DNA from: Tagaea sp965279565
GTDB taxonomy: Bacteria > Pseudomonadota > Alphaproteobacteria > CACIAM-22H2
DNA: 64,000 bases
Direction: 5' to 3'
NCBI GenBank assembly: GCA_965279565.1
Contig: OZ257249.1
Location: 496,001-560,000 of the forward strand
Positions within the stretch are counted from its first letter, which is position 1. The number at the start of each line of letters is the position of its first letter. The translations under genes were made by a program, and so were the position numbers. Positions 36,464 through 45,614 of the stretch are shown here, piece by piece. Under the pieces are notes generated by a model. That model searched no databases. It had not been told where the DNA came from and saw only the letters and a list, made by a program, of their open reading frames with translations.

Positions 36464-38299
36464 TCAATCGAGTTCGAAGGCGTCCTTGTAGTCGATCTTC
36501 AGCGCCGGATCCTGCACGTCCTTGACGAGATAGCAGTTTCCGACCGCCAGGCGCTCGATTTCCGAGCCCATGAAGCAGCGGAACGCGTCTTCGGGCGCGC
36601 CCACGATCGGCTCGCCGCGCACGTTGAAGCTCGTGTTGACGATCACCGGGCAGCCCGTCGCCGCCTTGAAGGCGGAGATCAGCGCGTGGTAGCGCGGGTT
36701 CGTGTCGGCATGGACGGTCTGGATGCGCGCCGAATAGTCCACGTGCGTGACCGCCGGGATGTCGGAGCGCGGCACGTTGAGCTTGTCGATGCCGAACAGC
36801 GCCTGCTCGGCCGGCGTCATCGCGCGGCGGCGTTCCTTCTTCACGTCGGCGACGAGAAGCATGTAGGGCGAATCGCAGTCGATCTCGAACCAGTCGGCGA
36901 CGTCCTCGCGCAGGACCGACGGCGCGAAGGGCCGGAAGCTCTCGCGGTACTTGACCTTGAGGTTCAGCAGCTTCTGCATCGCCGGGCTGCGCGCGTCGCC
37001 CAGGATCGAACGGCCGCCGAGCGCACGCGGCCCGAACTCCATGCGGCCCTGGAACCAGCCGAGTGCCAGCCCTTCGGCGAGGTCGGCCGACGCGCGGCGG
37101 ATCATCTCGTCGTCGGACAGCACTTCGAACTTCGCCCCCGCCGCCGTCAGGCGCTTTTCGATGTCGGCCTGCGCGAACTCGGGACCGAGATAGGCGCCCC
37201 GCATCGAATCCTTCCTGCCGTCGGCCTTGCGCGCCCCGCCCTTGAACAGGTGGTAGCCGGCAAGGGCAGCACCCAGCGCACCGCCCGCATCGCCCGACGC
37301 GGGCTGGATCCAGACATTGTCCCACTTGGCGTCGCGCAGGATCTTGCCGTTTGCCACGCAGTTGAGCGCCACGCCGCCGGCAAGGCAGAGATTCTTCAGG
37401 CCCGTCTCGGCCTGCAGCGACCGCGTCAGGCGAAGGACCACTTCTTCGAGGGCTGCCTGCACCGAGGCGGCGAGGTCCATGTGGCGCTGGTCGAGGCGCT
37501 GTTCGGGCGTGCGCGCGGGCGAGCCGAACAGCGCGTCGAACTTCGCGTTCGTCATCGTCAGGCCGGTGCAGTAGTCGAAATAGTCCATGTTGAGCCGGAA
37601 CGAACCGTCCGGCTTCAGGTCGACCAGATGGTCGAAGATCGTCTTGACGTATTTCGGCTCGCCGTAGGGGGCGAGGCCCATCACCTTGTACTCGCCCGAA
37701 TTGACCTTGAAGCCCGTGTAGTAGGTGAAGGCCGAATAGAGCAGCCCCAGCGAATGGGGGAAGTGGATCTCGCGCACCATCTCCAGCGAATTGCCGCGCC
37801 CGATCCCGACCGACGTCGTCGCCCATTCGCCCACGCCATCCATCGTCAGCACGAGCGCTTCCTCGAACGGCGAGGGGAAGAACGCGGAGGCCGCGTGGCT
37901 CTGGTGGTGCTCGGCGAAGAGCAAGCGGTTCTCCCAGTCGAATTCGGGGGCCGCCGCCAGCAACTCGTCGCCCAACAGCTTCTTCTGGAAGAGCTTTTCC
38001 TTGAGCCAAACCGGGATCGCCATGCGGAACGAGCGGAAGCCGCGCGGTGCGAATGCGAGATACGTCTCGAGCAGACGCTCGAACTTCAGGAACGGCTTGT
38101 CGTAGAAAACGACGTTGTCGATGTCTTTCGCCGCAATACCGCCCGCCTCCAGGCAGTACGCGATCGCGTTCGACGGATAGCGGCTGTCGTGCTTCTTGCG
38201 GGTGAAGCGCTCTTCCTGGGCGGCCGCGACGATGCGCCCGTCGACGACGAGGGCGGCGGCGGAGTCGTGGTAGTAGGCGGAAAGCCCGAGGATGCGCAT
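36464..38299 (-). CDS. NodU/CmcH-family carbamoyltransferase
   Basis: 611 residues, both family domains present. N-terminal ASKHA/Kae1-like domain starts MRILGLSAYYHDSAAALVVDG, with HHQSHAASAFF and LTMDGVGEWATT; the C-terminal YrdC-like domain has the GGVALNC and FGPRALGGRSI motifs and NTSFNVRGEPIV. The enzyme makes carbamoyl-AMP and passes the carbamoyl group to a sugar or small-molecule hydroxyl. It is followed upstream by DUF5989 and SxtJ-like genes (6 and 13 nt gaps), a repeated grouping, so the acceptor may be a membrane-linked glycan or lipid. Confidence 0.93.
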   Translation of the reverse strand: MRILGLSAYYHDSAAALVVDGRIVAAAQEERFTRKKHDSRYPSNAIAYCLEAGGIAAKDIDNVVFYDKPFLKFERLLETYLAFAPRGFRSFRMAIPVWLKEKLFQKKLLGDELLAAAPEFDWENRLLFAEHHQSHAASAFFPSPFEEALVLTMDGVGEWATTSVGIGRGNSLEMVREIHFPHSLGLLYSAFTYYTGFKVNSGEYKVMGLAPYGEPKYVKTIFDHLVDLKPDGSFRLNMDYFDYCTGLTMTNAKFDALFGSPARTPEQRLDQRHMDLAASVQAALEEVVLRLTRSLQAETGLKNLCLAGGVALNCVANGKILRDAKWDNVWIQPASGDAGGALGAALAGYHLFKGGARKADGRKDSMRGAYLGPEFAQADIEKRLTAAGAKFEVLSDDEMIRRASADLAEGLALGWFQGRMEFGPRALGGRSILGDARSPAMQKLLNLKVKYRESFRPFAPSVLREDVADWFEIDCDSPYMLLVADVKKERRRAMTPAEQALFGIDKLNVPRSDIPAVTHVDYSARIQTVHADTNPRYHALISAFKAATGCPVIVNTSFNVRGEPIVGAPEDAFRCFMGSEIERLAVGNCYLVKDVQDPALKIDYKDAFELD

Positions 38300-38305
38300 C
38301 GGCGC

Positions 38306-38458
38306 CTAGAAGATCGTGTAGATGAAGGGCGCGATCGCGCTGCCCTTCGTGAGCACGATCAGGCCGCCGAAGATCCCCATCATCAGCAGGATCGGCAGCA
38401 GCCAGAATTTCTTGCGAACCTTCATGAATTCCCAGAGTTCGCGGGCGAGAGAAAGCAT
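38306..38458 (-). CDS. DUF5989 family single-pass membrane peptide
   Basis: 50 residues. MLSLARELWEFMKVRKKFW is amphipathic, followed by one membrane helix (LLPILLMMGIFGGLIVLTKG) and the family ending SAIAPFIYTIF. Small proteins of this type are regularly next to NodU-type carbamoyltransferases; the role is unknown, perhaps anchoring the enzyme. Between the carbamoyltransferase (6-nt gap) and the SxtJ-like gene (13-nt gap). Confidence 0.88.
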   Translation of the reverse strand: MLSLARELWEFMKVRKKFWLLPILLMMGIFGGLIVLTKGSAIAPFIYTIF

Positions 38459-38471
38459 CAGGCGTCGTCCT

Positions 38472-38906
38472 TCAGAATTGCCGCTTCATCGTTTCGGGAG
38501 CCGGACCGGGCGGATCGCGGAGCACCCAGTAGCTCTTCGCCGCCGCATCGGCACGCTGCTTCAGGAAGTCCTTGCCGAAGGCGCGCATGGCCACGCCCAT
38601 CGGCGTGATCACGACGAAGAAGATCAGCCCCATCGTGATCGGGTTCATGACCTTGTAGAGAACCATCGCGAAGCGCATCCACAGGCGGTTCAACGGCGCC
38701 AGCAACCCTGGTGCGAACAGGGCCGCAGCAAGGAACGCGGCGGCGGCGGCGAACCAGTATTCGACGCCCGCAGTACCGGCATAGATCTTGATCGCACCGA
38801 CCAGCGCGCAGAAGCCCGTGAACACGAAGCCGAAGCCGCGATCGGTCGAACCTTCGACGGACTCGTCGCGCGTGAAATCCTCGTGGAATCCCTGCGGCTG
38901 GCTCAT
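38472..38906 (-). CDS. SxtJ-family membrane protein
   Basis: 144 residues with three to four membrane helices (about 27-44, 50-66, 82-105). The pattern (FGFVFTGFCALVGAIKIY ... PLNRLWMRFAMVLYKVMNPITMGLIFFVVITPMGVAMRAFGKD) fits the SxtJ family, named after the saxitoxin cluster but widespread beside carbamoyltransferases. Function unknown. First gene of the three-gene unit; a promoter was not clear in the 101-nt gap to the divergent hydrolase. Confidence 0.85.
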   Translation of the reverse strand: MSQPQGFHEDFTRDESVEGSTDRGFGFVFTGFCALVGAIKIYAGTAGVEYWFAAAAAFLAAALFAPGLLAPLNRLWMRFAMVLYKVMNPITMGLIFFVVITPMGVAMRAFGKDFLKQRADAAAKSYWVLRDPPGPAPETMKRQF

Positions 38907-39007
38907 GCTATATCTTGTGTTCTCGATGCCGGGCGAATGGCGCGCATCCTAGGCGCAGGCCCGGTCACTTGCCAGAGAAAATCTGCGACCGATTCCATGG
39001 ACTTGAG

Positions 39008-39964
39008 TTGAAGAACGCCCTGCTTCTGACGATCTCGCTGGTTTTGTCGCTTCTCGCCGGCGAGTCGCTCGTCCGCCTTGCCGGATACGCGCCCAACGCG
39101 TTCGCGCCGCCGGCCGGCGGAAAGTGGAGCGAACCCGATCCTCTGCTTGGCTGGCGCAATCGCGCGGGCATCTTCGCGTCGAGCGAGGCCGGCAATGTAC
39201 CGATGACATTCTGGCCCGACCGAAGACGCGCGAGCCGCGTGGATCCGACAACCGGCCGGCCGCGCGTCGATATGGTCGGCGATTCGATCACGCAGGGCTA
39301 CGGCGTGGCGGATGCTGAGACGTTCGTGTGGCGGCTTGGCATGCACCTGCCCGACATCTCGTTCGAGAATCTCGGTGTGGGCGGCTACGGCACGTATCAG
39401 TCGCTGCTCGTGCAGCAGGCGCGCGCCGCCGAGCCGCCGGCACTTACCGTCTACGGCTTCTTCGGCGACCACCAGTACCGCAATGTCGCGTTCCTGACCT
39501 GGGTGCGCGCACTTCGCGATCCCGAGGGCCGCTATGTCGTGCCGCCGCACGTGACGGTTTCGGGCGGCGCGCTCGTGCGCCACGAAGGCCGGATCGAGGC
39601 CGCGTGGCCGCTGGAATCGCGTTCGGCGATCGTCACCGAGCTTCACCGCGCATGGCAGCGCTTCGAGTTCCGCGGACGGCGCGACCATGCGCGCCCGGCG
39701 GTCGAACTGCTGCTCGGCGAAATGGCGGCGACGGCGAAGCGTGCCGGCTCGTCGTTCCTGGTGCTGCTGCTGGCCGATGCGCCGGGCTGGCTGATCCCCG
39801 CCCTGACCGCGCAAGGCATCGCATACGCGGATTGCCGGGAACCGGAGTTCGAGCGAGACCCGTCGCTACGCATCGGCGGCGTGGGCCATCCGACGGCGGC
39901 AAGGCACGCGGCGTGGGCCGCGTGCCTTGCCCCTTTCGTCGAGACGGCGCTGCGTCAGCGATGA
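39008..39964 (+). CDS. membrane-anchored SGNH/GDSL hydrolase
   Basis: 318 residues. No ATG fits; a TTG at 39008 begins directly at the hydrophobic anchor (KNALLLTISLVLSLLAGE), which I prefer over a TTG at 38915. SGNH blocks: VDMVGDSITQGYGV (Ser about 103), GVGGYGTYQ (Gly), and GGVGHPTAARHAAWA near the end with the His; the Asn of block III is less clear. Such periplasmic hydrolases deacylate glycans or lipids. Divergent from SxtJ/DUF5989/carbamoyltransferase and commonly grouped with them. Confidence 0.78.
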   Translation: MKNALLLTISLVLSLLAGESLVRLAGYAPNAFAPPAGGKWSEPDPLLGWRNRAGIFASSEAGNVPMTFWPDRRRASRVDPTTGRPRVDMVGDSITQGYGVADAETFVWRLGMHLPDISFENLGVGGYGTYQSLLVQQARAAEPPALTVYGFFGDHQYRNVAFLTWVRALRDPEGRYVVPPHVTVSGGALVRHEGRIEAAWPLESRSAIVTELHRAWQRFEFRGRRDHARPAVELLLGEMAATAKRAGSSFLVLLLADAPGWLIPALTAQGIAYADCREPEFERDPSLRIGGVGHPTAARHAAWAACLAPFVETALRQR

Positions 39965-40416
39965 TGGCGCGAACGGCCGCGCGGGCTCAGCGCCCGGGCG
40001 AGCTCGGCCTTCTGGCCGTCGTCGAGCACCGCCTGGAACCGCTCGACGGCCGGTCGCAGGGCCGTGAGGGATGCGGCCATCGCGGTCGCGAAGCGCTCGC
40101 GCGCCGCAAGGCTCGCGGCGGCGTCGTTCTCGGCCGCGCGGGCGGGCGGGTTTTCGCACAGGCGCTTCATCGGCTCGCTCGCCGCACGGCTCTCGCGCGC
40201 GAAGGTCTCCCAGGCCGTGCGCTGGGCGGCGGTCGGGTGGATCTTCGCCTCGATATAGGCAAGGCGCGAGGCGATGCGCGCGTCGGTGTCACGGCACATG
40301 CGGTCGAAATGCCCGCGGCCGCGCTCGCCGGCAGCGGCGGCGGGCGACGCGGGCTGCGCCAGTGCGGGCAGGGCGGCAAGCGACATCAGCAGGACTGCGA
40401 TGGCGGGCTTTTTCAT
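39955..40416 (-). CDS. Spy/CpxP-like periplasmic LTXXQ protein
   Basis: 153 residues with signal peptide MKKPAIAVLLMSLAALPALA. Helical body with HPTAAQRTAWETF (LTXXQ-like) and a second copy LDDGQKAELARAL. CpxP and Spy are periplasmic chaperones that sense misfolded envelope proteins. It faces away from a response regulator/kinase pair, as cpxP does from cpxRA. Its stop lies 10 nt inside the hydrolase gene. Confidence 0.78.
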   Translation of the reverse strand: MKKPAIAVLLMSLAALPALAQPASPAAAAGERGRGHFDRMCRDTDARIASRLAYIEAKIHPTAAQRTAWETFARESRAASEPMKRLCENPPARAAENDAAASLAARERFATAMAASLTALRPAVERFQAVLDDGQKAELARALSPRGRSRHHR

Positions 40417-40515
40417 GGCGGAACTACTCCTCTGTTTTCGCGAACGGCCGGTACCGTCGGATGCAGCCGTTCTAGTCCCACAACGCGGCAGGACCGTGAC
40501 CGCGGCGTATCTTCG

Positions 40516-40532
40516 TGTAACCCCCGGTTACA
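40516..40532. promoter_or_regulatory. inverted repeat in the divergent gap, possible regulator site
   Basis: TGTAACC-CCC-GGTTACA, perfect 7-bp arms around CCC. It is 50 nt before the response regulator ATG and 100 nt before the Spy-like ATG, the right place for an autoregulatory site of the response regulator controlling both sides. GTAAC recalls the GTAAA half-sites of the E. coli Cpx box, but those are direct repeats. Confidence 0.5.
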
Positions 40533-40581
40533 ACCGCGGGCATGTCGGTATCGCGCGCCGGGCGCTATTATCGCGACCACG

Positions 40582-41301
40582 ATGAACGCCCGCACACCGC
40601 ACATCCTGATCGTCGACGACGATCGCGAGATCCGCCGCCTCGTGGCGCGCTTCCTCGCGGAGAACGGCCTGCGCGTGACGGCCGCCGCCGACGGGCCGGA
40701 AGCCGACGCCGCACTCGCCGCCGGGCGCTTCGACCTCGTCGTGCTCGACCTGATGCTGCCGGGCGAGGACGGCATTTCGATCGCGCGGCGCCTGCGACGC
40801 GACGGCGACCTGCCCATCCTGATGCTGACCGCGCGCGGCAGCGAGACCGACCGCATCGTCGGGCTCGAGATCGGTGCCGACGACTACCTGACCAAGCCGT
40901 TCAGCCCGCGCGAACTGCTGGCGCGCATCCGCGCGGTGCTGCGCCGCACGGGCGAGCGCGCGGCCGAAGCGCCCAAGGCGCCGGTCTTCCGCTTCGCCGG
41001 CTGGGCGGTCGACGTGCAGCGGCGCGAGCTGCGCCGTCCGGACGGGGCACTCGTGCCGACCACGGATGCCGAGTTCGACCTGCTCGCCGCGTTCGTCGAA
41101 CGCCCGCAGCGCGTGCTGAGCCGCGAACAGCTTCTCGACCTGGCGCGCGGGCGGCAGGCGCAGCTCTTCGACCGTTCGATCGACGTGGCCGTCATGCGCC
41201 TGCGCCGCAAGATCGAACCCGACCCGACGCGGCCCGAGATCATCCGCACTGTGCGCAACGGCGGCTACATGTTCGCGCTCGACGTCGAGACCGCTTCGTG
41301 A
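40582..41301 (+). CDS. OmpR/CpxR-type response regulator
   Basis: 239 residues. Receiver with acidic pocket VDDD (12-14), phospho-Asp56 (VVLDLMLPGEDG), Lys in LTKPFSPREL; C-terminal winged helix with DRSIDVAVMRLRRKIEPDP and TVRNGGYMF. Starts MNARTPHILIVDDD. GTGA overlap with the kinase gene. Likely regulates itself and the divergent Spy-like gene. Confidence 0.95.
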   Translation: MNARTPHILIVDDDREIRRLVARFLAENGLRVTAAADGPEADAALAAGRFDLVVLDLMLPGEDGISIARRLRRDGDLPILMLTARGSETDRIVGLEIGADDYLTKPFSPRELLARIRAVLRRTGERAAEAPKAPVFRFAGWAVDVQRRELRRPDGALVPTTDAEFDLLAAFVERPQRVLSREQLLDLARGRQAQLFDRSIDVAVMRLRRKIEPDPTRPEIIRTVRNGGYMFALDVETAS

Positions 41302-42719
41302 GCGCTGCCGTACCGCGCCAGCGCCGCTGGTTCGACGGGATCGCGGCGCGCACCGCCGCCATCTCGATCGTCGGCCTCGTGCTCGCACAGCTCGCGGCAG
41401 TGGGCATCGCCCTGCTGCTGCGCCCCAGCGAGCTGCAGGTCTTCCAGGCGCGCTGGCTCGTCGAGACCGTCATCGACGTGACCGTCGAGACTTTCACCCG
41501 CCCGGCCGTCCAGCGCGACGCGGCGCTGCGCGCGCGTCCGGAATCCGAGTTCCTGTCCTTCGAGTGGCGCCGCGATTTCGTCTATCCCGAGGAGCTGCGC
41601 CTGCGGCGCACCGGCAGCGGCCGTCTCCAGCGCGGCATCCAGGAACGCCTGCCGGGCTTCCGCGTCGAGGTCGATTTCTCGTTCCCGCCCGGCGGCGGCT
41701 CGCTCGCCGCCCCCGACCGCCACATCAGGCGCGTTCCGCCCGACGACGTCGTGTGGAGCGAGTCGGTCGGCGGTGCGGTGCCCGGCACCTTCACGATCGC
41801 GATCCGCGCGCCGGATTCGAGCTGGCTGATCGCGCGGCCGCGCCGCTCGGCGATCGATCTTGGCTGGATCGTGTTCGGCGCGTGGCTCAGCGGGCTCGTC
41901 CTCGTCGCCGCGTTCGCGGCCTGGTGGGCGGCCCACCGCCTCGCCCGGCCGCTCGAAGCGCTGGCGGGCGAAGCCGCGCGCGCGGGTGCGGGCCTCGAAC
42001 CGCAGCTCGACGCGATGCGCGGTGCGCCCAACGAGGTGCGCACGATCGGCAACGCGCTGGCGCGCATGCGCGGCCAGCTCGTGCGCCATGTCGAGGACCG
42101 CACGCGCCTGCTCGCCGCGATCAGCCACGACCTGCGTACGCCACTCACACGCCTGCGCCTGCGCGCCGAGGGCATTGGCGACGAGTCGGAGAAGCTGAAG
42201 GCACTCTCCGACCTCGAGGAGATGGAACGCATGATCGCCGAGACGCTGGCCTTCGCGCGCGCCGACGCGCTGGAAGCCAAGCCCGAGCGCTTCGATCTTG
42301 CCGCCCTCGTCGAGACGGTCGTCGACGAGCGCGCCGATCTCGGCCATGCCGTCACCTACAAGGGGCCGTCGAGCCTCGTGATCGAAGGGCGTGCGGGTGC
42401 CATGAAACGCGCGCTCGCCAACCTCGTCGACAACGCCATCGCCTATGGCGGCAATGCCGACGTGGCACTCGCCGCACTGACCGAGCATATCGAGATCTCC
42501 GTGACCGACGAGGGGCCGGGCATCCCCGCCGACCGGCTGGAGGACGTGTTCCGCCCCTTCGTGCGGCTGGAAGCCTCGCGCTCGCGCGAGACCGGCGGTG
42601 CAGGCCTGGGCCTTGCGGTCGTGCGCGACATCGCGCGCGCCCACGGCGGCGACGTGATCCTGCGCAACCGGCCGATCCGCGGCCTCGAAGCCATCCTGAC
42701 GCTGCCGCGAATCGCTTGA
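41298..42719 (+). CDS. sensor histidine kinase
   Basis: 473 residues from a GTG that overlaps the regulator's stop. TM1 at about 18-40, periplasmic sensor of about 140 residues (no known fold recognised), TM2 at about 187-210, HAMP, then HisKA with His277 in AAISHDLRTPLTRL and HATPase with NLVDNAIAYG, DEGPGIP and GGAGLGLAVV. Partner of the upstream regulator; envelope stress is a likely input by analogy with Cpx. Confidence 0.94.
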   Translation: MSAAVPRQRRWFDGIAARTAAISIVGLVLAQLAAVGIALLLRPSELQVFQARWLVETVIDVTVETFTRPAVQRDAALRARPESEFLSFEWRRDFVYPEELRLRRTGSGRLQRGIQERLPGFRVEVDFSFPPGGGSLAAPDRHIRRVPPDDVVWSESVGGAVPGTFTIAIRAPDSSWLIARPRRSAIDLGWIVFGAWLSGLVLVAAFAAWWAAHRLARPLEALAGEAARAGAGLEPQLDAMRGAPNEVRTIGNALARMRGQLVRHVEDRTRLLAAISHDLRTPLTRLRLRAEGIGDESEKLKALSDLEEMERMIAETLAFARADALEAKPERFDLAALVETVVDERADLGHAVTYKGPSSLVIEGRAGAMKRALANLVDNAIAYGGNADVALAALTEHIEISVTDEGPGIPADRLEDVFRPFVRLEASRSRETGGAGLGLAVVRDIARAHGGDVILRNRPIRGLEAILTLPRIA

Positions 42720-42744
42720 GCCGGACGGGCTTTCGTCGTACCCG

Positions 42745-43476
42745 ATGGGCATGACGGATGCGCTGAAGGCGATCGACGTTGCGGTTCTTGCCGGCGGCCT
42801 CGGCACGCGGCTTGCCGGTGCGGTCCCCGACCTGCCCAAGGCGCTGGCGCCGGTCGGCGGGCGGCCCTTCCTCGAACATCTGCTCGACTGGCTGGAAAGC
42901 CACGGGGCACAACGCGTCGTGCTGCTGCTCGGCCATCGCGCCGACCAGATCGAGGCGCATCTCGCCGCACATCCGCGCCCGCATCTCGAATTCGCTTTTT
43001 CGGCCGAGCCCACGCCACTCGGAACCGGGGGTGCCCTCGGCTTCGCGCGGCCGCATTTCCGCTCGGACCCGATCCTCGTCGTCAACGGCGACACGTTCGT
43101 CAACGGCGATCTCGCCGAGCTCATCGCCAGACATCGCCATACGATGGCCGACGCCACGATGCTGTGCGTCGAGGTGCCCGACGCCGGGCGCTACGGCCGC
43201 GTCGAGATCGAGAACGACCGCGTCACCGCTTTCTGCGAAAAGGACGCGACGTGGCACGGGCCTGCGGAGATCAACGCGGGCGTCTATCTGGTTTCGCGCG
43301 CGCTACTGGCGAAGATTCCGGACGACCGGCCCGTGTCGCTTGAGCGCGACGTGTTCGAGAAGCTGCCCCGCGGCGCGCTCGCCGCCTTCATCGATCCCCG
43401 CGCGCGCTTCGTCGATATCGGCACACCGGAAAGCTGGGCCGGTGCCGCGTCTGTCGTCGAAGGGCGGACGACATGA
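42745..43476 (+). CDS. sugar-1-phosphate nucleotidyltransferase (HddC/RmlA-like)
   Basis: 243 residues. VAVLAGGLGTRLAGAVPDLPKALAPVGGRPFLEHLL is the nucleotide-binding signature; VVNGDTFVNGD carries the metal-binding Asp; EINAGVYLVSR closes the site. Makes an NDP-sugar, possibly heptose or mannose type as in D-glycero-D-manno-heptose 1-phosphate enzymes. Coupled by ATGA to a Nudix gene. Confidence 0.85.
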   Translation: MGMTDALKAIDVAVLAGGLGTRLAGAVPDLPKALAPVGGRPFLEHLLDWLESHGAQRVVLLLGHRADQIEAHLAAHPRPHLEFAFSAEPTPLGTGGALGFARPHFRSDPILVVNGDTFVNGDLAELIARHRHTMADATMLCVEVPDAGRYGRVEIENDRVTAFCEKDATWHGPAEINAGVYLVSRALLAKIPDDRPVSLERDVFEKLPRGALAAFIDPRARFVDIGTPESWAGAASVVEGRTT

Positions 43477-44039
43477 GCGACGCCCCGCCCGTCCGCCGGC
43501 TCGCGCGGCGCATGGCACTGGAAAACCGCGTCTGGCGCGTCGATCTCGACCATATCGTCGACGCGGCGGGCGTCGAGGTGCCCGAGTATCTCGTGCTGTC
43601 GGCGCGCGGCCATGCGGCGGGCCGCGCGGGCGGCGTGGCCGTTCTGCCCGTATTGCCCGACGGGCGCATCGTGCTGCTGCGCAACTGGCGCCATGCCGTG
43701 GGCACGTGGAGCTGGGAAGTGCCCAAGGGCTTCATCGACGAAGGCGAGGATCCCGCCGCCGCCGCGCGGCGCGAACTTGCCGAGGAGACAGGCCTTGCCG
43801 GCGATCTCGTTCCGCTGGGCGAGGCGTTCTCGGAGCCCGCCGTCCTCGCCACGAGTGCAGCCCTGTTCCTCGCGCGCGACTGCCGGGCGATCCCGGACCG
43901 CCGGCCGGCCGACGACGAACTCGGCCTCGGCGCACCGGTCCCCTTCGCGCGCGCGCAAGCCGACGAACTGGTCCGCTCGGGCGCGATGCGCGACGCGGTC
44001 AGCCTGCTGCTGCTGGCGCGGCTGGCGTCCGCGCGATAG
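43473..44039 (+). CDS. Nudix hydrolase (ADP-ribose pyrophosphatase-like)
   Basis: 188 residues. The Nudix box GFIDEGEDPAAAARRELAEETGL (G-x5-E-x7-R-E-x-x-E-E) is intact at about 89-111. N-terminal beta-region and total length fit ADP-ribose/NDP-sugar pyrophosphatases. Being coupled to a nucleotidyltransferase gene, an NDP-sugar substrate is plausible. Confidence 0.88.
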   Translation: MSDAPPVRRLARRMALENRVWRVDLDHIVDAAGVEVPEYLVLSARGHAAGRAGGVAVLPVLPDGRIVLLRNWRHAVGTWSWEVPKGFIDEGEDPAAAARRELAEETGLAGDLVPLGEAFSEPAVLATSAALFLARDCRAIPDRRPADDELGLGAPVPFARAQADELVRSGAMRDAVSLLLLARLASAR

Positions 44040-44042
44040 AAG

Positions 44043-45614
44043 ATGGCCATGTCCGCTTCCCCCCGCCGACCGGTCGTGCTGTGCGTCCTCGACGGTTTCG
44101 GCCATCGCGCCGAACGCGCCGACAATGCGGTGCTGCTCGCGCGCACGCCGAATTTCGACCGCTTCCGCACGCTCCATCCGCCGGCCTTCCTCGAAGCCTC
44201 CGAACGCCATGTCGGCCTGCCGAAGGGCCAGATGGGCAATTCGGAAGTCGGCCACATGAATCTGGGGGCCGGGCGCGTCGTCATGCAGGATCTCGTGCGC
44301 ATCGACGCCGCGATCGAGGACGGCACGCTCGCGAAGGAACCCGCCCTGCGCGACTTCGCCGCGAAGCTGAAAGCGAGCGGCGGGACCGCGCACCTGATGG
44401 GCCTCTTGTCGCCCGGCGGCGTGCATTCCCAGCAGGACCATCTCGTGGCACTGGCGGCCTCGCTCGCCGCCGGCGGCATGAAGGTGCGCGTGCACGCCTT
44501 CCTCGACGGACGCGACACGCCGCCGCGCAGTGCGCAAGCCTATCTGGCGAAGTTCGAGGCCGACATCGCGAAGCTGAACGATGTCGCGATCGCGACGGTC
44601 GCAGGCCGCTACTATGCGATGGATCGCGACAAGCGCTGGGAGCGCGTGTCGCTTGCCTATGACGCGATGGTCGACGCATCGGGGCCACGCCACGCGGGCT
44701 GGCGCGAGGGTCTCGCCGCATCCTATGAAGCCGGCACGAACGACGAGTTCGTGCTGCCCTTCGCCGTCGGCGCCTATGCCGGCATGAGCGACGGCGACGG
44801 CCTGCTGATGGGCAACTACCGCGCCGACCGCGCGCGCGAGATCCTCGAAGCGCTGCTGATCCCCGAGTTCGACGGCTTCGCGCGCAAGCGCCGTCCGGCC
44901 TTCGCGGCCACGCTGGGGCTGGTCGAGTATTCGGCGAAGCTTGCCGCCTACGTGCCCGCGGTGTTTGCACCCCAGTCGCTCGCCAACATGATGGGCGAGG
45001 TCGTCGCGAAGGCGGGCTTGCGCCAGCTTCGCATCGCCGAGACCGAGAAATACGCGCACGTGACGTTCTTCTTCAACGGCGGGGAAGAGAAGGAATACCC
45101 GGGCGAGAAGCGCATCCTCGTGCCCTCGCCGAAGGTCGCGACCTACGACCTGCAGCCCGAGATGTCGGCGCCCGAGATGACGGACAAGCTGGTCGGCGCG
45201 ATCGAAAGCGGCGAATTCGACTTCGTCGTCGTCAACTACGCCAACTGCGACATGGTCGGGCACACCGGCGACCTGCGCGCCGCGATCAGGGCGGTCGAGA
45301 CGGTCGATGCCTGCCTCGGGCGCGTGGCGGCGGCAGTGGAGGCGAAGGGCGGCGCCCTCCTCATCACCGCCGATCACGGCAACTGCGAATGCATGCGCGA
45401 TCCGGCATCGGGCCAGGCGATGACCGCACACACGCTGAACCCGGTGCCGGTGTGGCTCGTCGGCACGGCCTATCCCGGGCGCAACGCGCCGATCCTGCTC
45501 GCCGACGGCGCATTGGCCGACGTGGCGCCCACGCTGCTCGAACTGATGGGGCTGGCGCAGCCTGCCGAGATGACGGGCCGCTCGCTGCTGCGCGCCCCGG
45601 CCGCGGCCGAATGA
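44043..45614 (+). CDS. gpmI: 2,3-bisphosphoglycerate-independent phosphoglycerate mutase
   Basis: 523 residues, manganese-dependent glycolytic enzyme. CVLDGFGHR holds the metal Asp; nucleophile Ser in GQMGNSEVGHMN (about 60-70); HAFLDGRDTPPRSA and ITADHGNCECM complete the site. Starts at ATG 44043 or 44049. Its stop overlaps the EnvC-like ATG, so central metabolism and cell-wall genes share an operon here. Confidence 0.96.
   Translation: MAMSASPRRPVVLCVLDGFGHRAERADNAVLLARTPNFDRFRTLHPPAFLEASERHVGLPKGQMGNSEVGHMNLGAGRVVMQDLVRIDAAIEDGTLAKEPALRDFAAKLKASGGTAHLMGLLSPGGVHSQQDHLVALAASLAAGGMKVRVHAFLDGRDTPPRSAQAYLAKFEADIAKLNDVAIATVAGRYYAMDRDKRWERVSLAYDAMVDASGPRHAGWREGLAASYEAGTNDEFVLPFAVGAYAGMSDGDGLLMGNYRADRAREILEALLIPEFDGFARKRRPAFAATLGLVEYSAKLAAYVPAVFAPQSLANMMGEVVAKAGLRQLRIAETEKYAHVTFFFNGGEEKEYPGEKRILVPSPKVATYDLQPEMSAPEMTDKLVGAIESGEFDFVVVNYANCDMVGHTGDLRAAIRAVETVDACLGRVAAAVEAKGGALLITADHGNCECMRDPASGQAMTAHTLNPVPVWLVGTAYPGRNAPILLADGALADVAPTLLELMGLAQPAEMTGRSLLRAPAAAE

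Noticed and set aside
36464..38906. saxitoxin-like or antibiotic biosynthesis cluster
   Set aside because: Only carbamoyltransferase and its small membrane partners are present; no biosynthetic enzymes flank them.
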